Assembly (NCBI GenBank): GCA_023405705.1
Contig: JAEXXR010000200.1
Coordinates: forward strand, 1 to 10,840
Length of the DNA: 10,840 nucleotides
Direction of reading: 5' to 3'
From: Actinomycetes bacterium
GTDB taxonomy: Bacteria > Actinomycetota > Thermoleophilia > Solirubrobacterales > Solirubrobacteraceae
In this document: positions 6,164-10,840 of the stretch, piece after piece
Layout: each line of letters opens with the position of its first letter
Numbering within the stretch: the stretch's first letter is position 1
Made by a program: the position numbers and the translations under genes
The notes under the pieces: model-generated
The model's input: only the letters and a program-made list of their open reading frames with translations
Databases searched by the model: none
What the model was told of the DNA's origin: nothing

Positions 6164-7468
6164 CTACCGCAGCAGCTCGACCGCGACGTCGCGGTAGAAG
6201 GTGGCGGCGTAGCCGAGGTCGCGCACGTCGATCCGCTCGTCGGCGGAGTGGACGAGCGGGGCGGTCTCGAAGCGGGTCTGGTGCAGCTGCGGGAAGAAGC
6301 CGTAGGCGACGCAGTCGGGGAAGGCGGCGCGGAAGTGGCGTGAGTCGGTGAAGCCGGGGAGGATCAGCGGCACCGTCGCGGCGCCGGGGTCCTGGTTGGC
6401 GATCCAGCCGTTGATCGCCTCCCGCAGCCGCGAGCCGACCGGCGAGCCGTTGCCCTCGACGCGCGTGTCCCAGACGATCCGGAAGCCCTCCTCGGGGCCG
6501 AGCACCTCGTGGATGGCGCGGCGGACGGCCTCCTCGCCGAGGCCGGGCGGAACGCGGCAGTCGACGCTGAGGCGCGCCTCGCTGGGGATCACGTTGATCT
6601 TCTCGGAGGCGGAGACCTTCGTCGGCGTGAAGGTGACGCCGAACATCGGCTCGAACAGCGGGATCATCCGCGGGTCGGCCTCGGCCATCCGGGCGACTGC
6701 CGCGACCGGGTCGTCCGCGTTCTCGCCGATCCCGCGCAGGAAGGCCGCCGGCGCCTCGGTCAGCTCGTAGGCCGGCTGCCGGGTCGCGAGCCGCTCCAGC
6801 AGCGGCGCCAGCTTCAGCAGGGCGTTGTCGCCCATCTTCGGCTGCGAGGCGTGGCCGGCGACGCCGTCGGTGCAGATCGTGAAGCGGAAGACGCCCTTCT
6901 CGGCCGTGCAGACGCCGTAGCGGCGGCGGCCACGGTACTCGAACACCTCGCCGCCGCCCTCGTTCAGCAGGTAGTCGCAGCGGACCTTGTCGGGGTGGTG
7001 CTCGCACAGCCACTGCGCGCCGAGCCTCCCGCCGGTCTCCTCGTCGACGACGGAGATCACCAGCAGCTCGCCGCTTCTCGGCCGCCAGCCCGAGCGCGCC
7101 AGCGAGGTCGCGGCGGCGATCTCGGCGGCGACCTGCGACTTCATGTCGAGCGCGCCGCGGCCCCACAGGAAGCCGTCCGCGATCTCCCCCGACCACGGGT
7201 CGTGCCGCCACTCCTCGGGCTTGGCGAGGACGGTGTCGACGTGGCCGAGCAGCGCCAGCACCGGCCCCTCCTGCTCGCCGCGCAGCCGCGCGACGAGGTT
7301 CGGCCGCTCCGGCTCGGCCCCCAGCAGCTCGACCTCGAAGCCCGCCTCCGTCAGGAACGCGGCCAGGTACTCCTGGCAGGCGCGCTCGTTCCCGGGCGGG
7401 TTGACGGTGTCGAAGCGGACGAGCCGCTGCAGCAGCTCGGTCGTCTCCTGCTGGAGGTCGGCGGGCAT
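6164..7468 (-). CDS. M20/M25/M40 family metallopeptidase or deacylase
   Basis: A 434-residue zinc hydrolase of the ArgE/DapE/ACY1/CPG2 family. The catalytic domain shows GHVDT (His76, Asp78), GRGALDMKS (bridging Asp108), DEETGG (catalytic Glu143, metal ligand Glu144), LNEGGG (Glu170) and the C-terminal VHSADERI (His407), so all expected metal ligands are present. The central dimerisation domain includes GVAGHASQP. Such enzymes cleave an amide bond beside a carboxylate; substrates may be dipeptides, N-acyl amino acids or succinyl-diaminopimelate, and nothing here tells which. It has no signal peptide and is probably cytoplasmic. The ATG at 7468 follows TAGAGT by 7 nt. Its promoter is back to back with that of rarA. 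Confidence 0.93.
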   Translation of the reverse strand: MPADLQQETTELLQRLVRFDTVNPPGNERACQEYLAAFLTEAGFEVELLGAEPERPNLVARLRGEQEGPVLALLGHVDTVLAKPEEWRHDPWSGEIADGFLWGRGALDMKSQVAAEIAAATSLARSGWRPRSGELLVISVVDEETGGRLGAQWLCEHHPDKVRCDYLLNEGGGEVFEYRGRRRYGVCTAEKGVFRFTICTDGVAGHASQPKMGDNALLKLAPLLERLATRQPAYELTEAPAAFLRGIGENADDPVAAVARMAEADPRMIPLFEPMFGVTFTPTKVSASEKINVIPSEARLSVDCRVPPGLGEEAVRRAIHEVLGPEEGFRIVWDTRVEGNGSPVGSRLREAINGWIANQDPGAATVPLILPGFTDSRHFRAAFPDCVAYGFFPQLHQTRFETAPLVHSADERIDVRDLGYAATFYRDVAVELLR

Positions 7469-7475
7469 GCGGGGG

Positions 7476-7481
7476 ACTCTA
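7476..7481 (-). promoter_or_regulatory. -10 element of a leaderless promoter for the M20 peptidase gene
   Basis: TAGAGT on the minus strand, then 7 nt (CCCCCGC), then the ATG at 7468. The C-run contains no Shine-Dalgarno sequence. No -35 box is evident upstream. Confidence 0.7.
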
Positions 7482-7543
7482 GTCCGGCCGCCTCGCCGCG
7501 CGCAGGCGCGCCGCCGCTCCCGCGCCGCCGGGAGCCGGTGCGC

Positions 7544-7549
7544 CAGACT
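7544..7549 (+). promoter_or_regulatory. Possible -10 element of a leaderless promoter for rarA
   Basis: CAGACT keeps the conserved A and final T of TANNNT and is followed by exactly 7 nt (CTCTGGC) before the ATG at 7557. There is no Shine-Dalgarno sequence. The imperfect first base lowers confidence, but the spacing matches several other genes here. Confidence 0.5.
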
Positions 7550-7556
7550 CTCTGGC

Positions 7557-8840
7557 ATGTCGTCCCTGTTCGAGCCGCCCGAGCCCGACGCCGAGACGGT
7601 CCGCGCGAACGCGCCGCTGGCGGCGCGGATGCGGCCGCGCACGCTGGAGGAGTACGTCGGCCAGGCGCACCTGCTGCACGACGGCTCGCCGCTGCGCGCC
7701 GCGATCGAGTCGGGCAGACCGCACTCGATGATCCTCCACGGCCCGCCCGGGACCGGCAAGACGACGCTGGCGCGGATCGTCGCCGACAGCGCCGACGCGG
7801 TCTTCGAGGAGCTGAGCGCCGTGCAGGCCGGCAGACCGGAGGTGCGCGCGGTGATGGAGCGCGCCCGGCAGCGGCAGCGGCTCGGCAGACGGACGGTCTT
7901 CTTCCTCGACGAGATCCACCGCTTCAACAAGGCGCAGCAGGACGCGCTGCTGCCGGCGGTCGAGGAGGGGCTCGTGACGCTGATCGGCGCGACGACCGAG
8001 AACCCCTCCTACGAGGTCAACGGCGCGCTGCTGTCGCGGGCCCGCGTCTACGAGCTCCAGGAGCTGAGCGACGACGACGTGCGCACGCTGCTGGACCGCG
8101 CCGTCGCGCGCAGCGAGCTGGGGATGGTCAGAGTCGACGAGGAGGCGCTCGAGCTGCTCACCGCGCGGGCCGCCGGCGACGCGCGCACGGCGCTCGGGGC
8201 GCTGGAGCGGGCGGCGGACGCGGCCAACGACGCCGTGGTGACGGTCGAGCTGGCCGGCGACGCGCTGGCCGGGCGGATCCTCCACTACGACCGCGCCGGC
8301 GACAACCACTACGACACGATCTCGGCGTGGATCAAGTCGACGCGCGGCTCGGACCCGGACGCCTCGCTCTACTGGCTGGCGGTGATGCTGGAGGGCGGCG
8401 AGGATCCGCGCTTCATCGCCCGCCGGATGGTGATCCTCGCCAGCGAGGACGTCGGCAACGCCGATCCGCAGGCGCTCCAGGTCGCGACGGCGACCGCCGC
8501 CGCGATCGAGCTGGTCGGGCTGCCGGAGGGCGCCCACGCGCTCGCGCAGTGCGCCGTCTACCTGTCGCTGGCGCCGAAGTCGAACGCCGCCTACAAGGCG
8601 CTCGGCCGGGCGCGCCAGTACGTCAAGGACCACGGCGCGGCGAGACCGCCGACGCCGCTGCGCTCCGGCGGCCGCGGCGAGGGCTACGACTACCCGCACG
8701 ACCGCCCCGGCCGCGTCTCCCCGCAGGAGCTGCTGCCGGAGTCGGTCGCCGGCACGCGCTTCTGGGAGCCGACCGCGACCGAGAGAGCGCTCGGCGAGCG
8801 CCACGAGCGGATCCGCAGAGCGCGCGGGAAGCAGCCGTAG
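7557..8840 (+). CDS. rarA: RarA/MgsA replication-associated recombination AAA+ ATPase
   Basis: A 427-residue AAA+ protein of near-normal length, related to clamp-loader subunits and RuvB, which acts at stalled replication forks. The sequence shows MRPRTLEEYVGQAHLL, Walker A GPPGTGKT (62-69), Walker B FFLDEIHRFNKAQQDALLP (115-133, Asp118 and Glu119), sensor 1 GATTENPS (144-151), and the C-terminal tetramerisation region with YDTISAWIKSTRGSDPDASLYW and ASEDVGNADP. These are the family's signatures (WHIP/MgsA type). The start is ATG at 7557, giving MSSLFEPPEP; the similarity begins just after it. Seven of 45 Arg codons are AGA. It converges with the DUF2236 gene 40 nt beyond its stop; that gap is very GC-rich with nested palindromes. 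Confidence 0.96.
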   Translation: MSSLFEPPEPDAETVRANAPLAARMRPRTLEEYVGQAHLLHDGSPLRAAIESGRPHSMILHGPPGTGKTTLARIVADSADAVFEELSAVQAGRPEVRAVMERARQRQRLGRRTVFFLDEIHRFNKAQQDALLPAVEEGLVTLIGATTENPSYEVNGALLSRARVYELQELSDDDVRTLLDRAVARSELGMVRVDEEALELLTARAAGDARTALGALERAADAANDAVVTVELAGDALAGRILHYDRAGDNHYDTISAWIKSTRGSDPDASLYWLAVMLEGGEDPRFIARRMVILASEDVGNADPQALQVATATAAAIELVGLPEGAHALAQCAVYLSLAPKSNAAYKALGRARQYVKDHGAARPPTPLRSGGRGEGYDYPHDRPGRVSPQELLPESVAGTRFWEPTATERALGERHERIRRARGKQP

Positions 8841-8880
8841 GCGACGCGGCCGGCGCCGGGCCCGGGCGGGCCAGCCGTCC

Positions 8881-9690
8881 TCAGGCGCTCGCCACGGCCC
8901 GCCGCACGTAGCGCAGCCGGCCGGGCAGCAGCGGCACGAGCACGCGCTTGGCGTACTCGGCCCCGCCGTGGACCGCCAGCGCGCGGGCGGGATCCCAGGA
9001 GAAGCCGTAGAGGCGGCGGATCTCGCGCGGCAGCAGGCCGACGGTGACGAAGTTGGCCAGCTCCAGCAGCGGCCGCACGTGCAGCGGCACCGGCGGGCGC
9101 ATCACGATCTCGACGGCGATCTCGCGCGCCTCCGCGCCGACGTGCAGGTCGCCGCCGCGCAGCATCCCGCGCATGTACTGGTCGAACGCCTCGATCGTCT
9201 CCGGCATCTCCTCGTCGCGCAGCCCGAACAGCCGCCCGAACGCGCGGAAGTCCTGCCAGTAGGCGTCGCGCTCGTCGCGCGAGAGGCCGCGCACGTAGCG
9301 CTGGTAGACGCACAGCCCGGAGTCGACGAGCGTCGCGAGGATCCACAGCAGCAGCTCCGGGTCGTCGGCCGCGTACGGCGTCCCGGCGGGGAAGCGGCCG
9401 GCCGGCTCGGCCAGCTCGCCGCGGACGGTCGCGTGCACGCCCCGGACGATCGCCGTCACCCGCTCGGCCTCTGCGCGCGGGCCGAAGACGACGAGGTCGA
9501 CCGCCTGCGCGGTGCGGTGGAGCCGCTCGTAGGGCGCGTCGAGCGCGCCGGTGTGGGCGAAGAAGCCGGCGAACGCGACCGGGTGGGTCGCCTGCATCAG
9601 CAGCGCCCGCGGCCCGGCGAGCGCCATCACCTGCTCGCGGTGCACGCGGCGGATCATCGCGTCGTCGTCGAACACCCCGGCCGAGGTCAT
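8881..9690 (-). CDS. DUF2236 (MpaB/Lcp-type oxygenase-like) protein
   Basis: A 269-residue protein of the DUF2236 family, which includes the latex-clearing protein Lcp and the fungal oxygenase MpaB, both haem proteins. Family features are LLMQATHPVAFAGFFAHT (30-47), RLHRTAQAVDLVVFG (56-70), DPELLLWILATLVDSGLCVYQRY (from 110), and the later LPREIRRLYGFSW. In the members I remember, the third motif reads W-V-H-A-T; here it is W116-I-L118-A-T, so a conserved His is absent and haem binding or catalysis may be altered. The start is ATG at 9690, which follows TACCCT by 6 nt; longer in-frame versions add a low-complexity basic stretch. No AGA among 32 Arg codons. The substrate is unknown. It is divergent from the siroheme gene. 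Confidence 0.85.
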   Translation of the reverse strand: MTSAGVFDDDAMIRRVHREQVMALAGPRALLMQATHPVAFAGFFAHTGALDAPYERLHRTAQAVDLVVFGPRAEAERVTAIVRGVHATVRGELAEPAGRFPAGTPYAADDPELLLWILATLVDSGLCVYQRYVRGLSRDERDAYWQDFRAFGRLFGLRDEEMPETIEAFDQYMRGMLRGGDLHVGAEAREIAVEIVMRPPVPLHVRPLLELANFVTVGLLPREIRRLYGFSWDPARALAVHGGAEYAKRVLVPLLPGRLRYVRRAVASA

Positions 9691-9696
9691 CTCCTG

Positions 9697-9702
9697 AGGG
9701 TA
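9697..9702 (-). promoter_or_regulatory. -10 element of a leaderless promoter for the DUF2236 gene
   Basis: TACCCT on the minus strand, then 6 nt (CAGGAG), then the ATG at 9690. AGGAG resembles a Shine-Dalgarno sequence but touches the ATG with no spacer, so it should not work as one. Confidence 0.65.
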
Positions 9703-9762
9703 CGAACGTGCGCTCCGAACGGATGGTCGGGCCGCTGACGCATGGCCGCGCGCCGAGGTGCG

Positions 9763-9768
9763 TACTCT
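9763..9768 (+). promoter_or_regulatory. -10 element of a leaderless promoter for the siroheme gene
   Basis: TACTCT, then 7 nt (GGATGGC), then the ATG at 9776. It lies in the 85-nt divergent gap shared with the DUF2236 gene. This spacing favours the ATG at 9776 over an in-frame start at 9758. Confidence 0.65.
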
Positions 9769-9775
9769 GGATGGC

Positions 9776-10513
9776 ATGCCAGCACAGGCCTACAGCGGCA
9801 AGGAATGCGTCTGCCAATACCGCAAGGGGATCTGCGACCAGACCTGCGTGCGCGACATGCTCGACACGCCCTTCTACATCGCCTGCCTGAAGCTGAGAGG
9901 CCGGCGCAGCCTCGTCGTCGGCGGCGGTGACGTCGGGCTGGAGAAGGTCGAGGGCCTGCTCGCCTGCGACGGCGACGTGACGGTCGTCGCGCCCGACCTG
10001 CAGCCCGAGCTGCAGCGGCTCGCCGACGAGGGCTCGATCGAGTGGATCGCCCGCCGCTACGAGCCCTCCGACCTGGAGGGGACGTTCATGGTGATCGCCG
10101 CCACGAACGACTCCGAGGTCAACATCGGCGTCTATGACGACGCCGAGAAGCGGGCGATGCTCGTCAACGTCGTCGACGTGCCGCCGCTCTGCAACTTCAT
10201 CCTGCCGGCGATCGTCCGCACCGGCCCGCTCGCGATCGCGATCTCGACGGCGGGCGCTTCCCCGGCGCTGGCGAAGCGGATGAAGGCGGAGGTCGCGCAG
10301 CTGTTCGGCGAGGAGTACGCGCGCCTGGCGATCCTGCTCAACGACGCCCGCGGCTGGGCGAAGTCGACGCTGCCGACCTACCAGGACCGCAAGGAGTTCT
10401 TCGAGTCGATCGTCAACGGCGAGCCCGACCCGATCGCGCTGCTGCGCGCCGGCGACGAGCGCTCGGTCGTCGACCTGATCGCCGCCGCGCAACGGAGCCA
10501 CACGCCGGCCTGA
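9776..10513 (+). CDS. Precorrin-2 dehydrogenase (siroheme synthase, CysG-N/Met8-like) with a Cys-rich N-terminus
   Basis: A 245-residue NAD-dependent enzyme expected to oxidise precorrin-2 to sirohydrochlorin, and perhaps insert iron, in siroheme synthesis for sulfite or nitrite reductase. The Rossmann core shows [30 protein letters not shown] in two parts (33-62, with GGGDVG at 49-54), VVAPDL (70-75), VIAATND (106-112), NVVD with Asp134 matching the catalytic Asp104 of E. coli CysG, and [11 protein letters not shown] (156-166). The C-terminal helical part is shorter than in full CysG, and there is no methyltransferase domain, so uroporphyrinogen III methylation must be encoded elsewhere. Family members usually begin near residue 30; here about 30 extra residues carry Cys11, Cys13, Cys20 and Cys24. 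Start chosen at 9776 from the adjacent promoter. Confidence 0.92.
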   Translation: MPAQAYSGKECVCQYRKGICDQTCVRDMLDTPFYIACLKLRGRRSLVVGGGDVGLEKVEGLLACDGDVTVVAPDLQPELQRLADEGSIEWIARRYEPSDLEGTFMVIAATNDSEVNIGVYDDAEKRAMLVNVVDVPPLCNFILPAIVRTGPLAIAISTAGASPALAKRMKAEVAQLFGEEYARLAILLNDARGWAKSTLPTYQDRKEFFESIVNGEPDPIALLRAGDERSVVDLIAAAQRSHTPA

Positions 10514-10522
10514 CGGGCCGCC

Positions 10523-10549
10523 TGTCCGCTTCGGGCGCCGGGATCCGTC
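10523..10549 (+). promoter_or_regulatory. Possible ECF-type promoter before the sigma factor gene
   Basis: TGTCCG (10523-10528) and CGTC (10546-10549) start 23 nt apart, resembling the TGTC...CGTC promoters of several ECF sigma groups, which are often self-regulated. Transcription would begin shortly before the ATG at 10562, leaving a very short leader containing AGGGG. This gene lacks the TANNNT-N7 arrangement of its neighbours. Confidence 0.35.
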
Positions 10550-10561
10550 TTCAGGGGTGAC

Positions 10562-10840
10562 ATGGATCTCGACCTCCTCATCTCCACCCACCGCGGGGCG
10601 ATCGAGCGCCACCTGCGGCGCTACGTCGGCGACCCCGGCCTCGCCGAGGACCTCGCCCAGGAGGTCTTCCTGCGCGCCTGGCTGCACTGCCCGCGCGACG
10701 TCTCCGAGCAGCGCCAGCGGGCGTGGCTGTTCCGCGTCGCCCGCAACGCCGCGATCGACGCGCTGCGCGCCCGCCGCCCGCATGACGACGCCGTCCTGCT
10801 CGACGCGCTCGGCGGCGAGGTCGCCGGCGGCGCCGAGGAC
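10562..10840 (+). CDS. ECF sigma factor (sigma-70 family), N-terminal part, runs off the window
   Basis: The first 93 codons are present. The sequence matches sigma-70 region 2: ISTHRGAIERHLRRYVGD (region 2.1), PGLAEDLAQEVFLRAW (core-binding region 2.2, with the typical DLAQEVFLRAW), and RAWLFRVARNAAIDALRARR (regions 2.3-2.4, promoter melting and -10 recognition). After that an acidic, Ala/Gly-rich linker begins; region 4 should follow beyond the window. Such factors redirect RNA polymerase to a small set of stress or envelope genes, usually under an anti-sigma factor, which is not visible here. The ATG at 10562 has AGGGG at 4-nt spacing; the gap to the siroheme gene is 48 nt, so co-transcription is possible. 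Confidence 0.93.
   Translation, partial: MDLDLLISTHRGAIERHLRRYVGDPGLAEDLAQEVFLRAWLHCPRDVSEQRQRAWLFRVARNAAIDALRARRPHDDAVLLDALGGEVAGGAED

Noticed and set aside
5010..7211. Long minus-strand frame joining an Arg-rich stretch to the nicotinate phosphoribosyltransferase
   Set aside because: The upstream half is the M20 gene read in the wrong frame. The real protein begins at 6113, with a -10 element 6 nt upstream.
8848..8872. Nested GC palindromes between the convergent rarA and DUF2236 genes, as a bidirectional terminator
   Set aside because: The palindromes (CCGGCGCCGG, CCGGGCCCGG) overlap and give no single convincing stem-loop, and such strings arise easily at this GC content.
6509..8911. 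Very long open frame on the plus strand (800 codons) over the M20 peptidase and rarA genes
   Set aside because: It runs antisense to one well-supported gene and out of frame with another; the product is low-complexity Arg/Ala/Gly-rich. Long open shadow frames are expected in DNA this GC-rich.
8690..10783. 697-codon minus-strand frame
   Set aside because: It crosses rarA, DUF2236 and the siroheme gene out of frame or antisense and shows no domain.
1..10840. A defence, mobile or otherwise new multi-gene system
   Set aside because: No transposase, integrase, nuclease-helicase pair, toxin-antitoxin pair, direct-repeat array or attachment site was seen; nearly all genes are recognisable housekeeping or metabolic genes.

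Overview
The window is very GC-rich (roughly 70% or more by eye) and densely coding, with GC-ending codons, GTG and ATG starts, and short gaps. Together with the gene content (MaoC-type hydratase, methylmalonyl-CoA epimerase, DUF2236 protein, split siroheme dehydrogenase, ECF sigma factor) this suggests an actinomycete-like bacterium. A deep-branching group such as Thermoleophilia/Solirubrobacterales is my best guess; that placement is inference. I see no mobile element, CRISPR array, tRNA or rRNA. It reads as an ordinary chromosomal housekeeping region.

Layout. Positions 1-1051 (minus): the 5' part of an acetolactate-synthase-like ThDP enzyme and a MaoC/NodN-like hydratase, separated by a good hairpin terminator and a promoter. 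Positions 1197-2069 (plus): a stand-alone PolI-type 5'-3' exonuclease, convergent with a small secreted protein of unknown function (2091-2645, minus) that has its own -35/-10 promoter. Positions 2743-6113 (minus): a tightly packed run of nicotinate phosphoribosyltransferase, methylmalonyl-CoA epimerase, a 73-residue unknown protein, a PAP2 phosphatase and the YchF ATPase, with gaps of 29, 1 and 21 nt and a 4-nt overlap. Positions 6164-7468 (minus): an M20 metallopeptidase, divergent from rarA (7557-8840, plus). Positions 8881-9690 (minus): a DUF2236/MpaB-type protein, divergent from a precorrin-2 dehydrogenase with a Cys-rich N-terminus (9776-10513, plus). The window ends inside an ECF sigma factor gene (10562 onward).

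The most striking signal is regulatory. At least five genes have a TANNNT -10 hexamer ending exactly 6 or 7 nt before the start codon and no usable Shine-Dalgarno sequence, as expected for leaderless mRNAs. Two more have the same spacing with CANNNT, and one has 9-nt spacing. The internal genes of the 2743-6113 run instead have Shine-Dalgarno sequences. Other points to check are two substitutions at conserved active-site positions of the exonuclease, four clustered Cys at the N-terminus of the siroheme enzyme, a missing His in the DUF2236 protein, and AGA-arginine usage that differs sharply between neighbouring genes. I found no convincing new multi-gene system.
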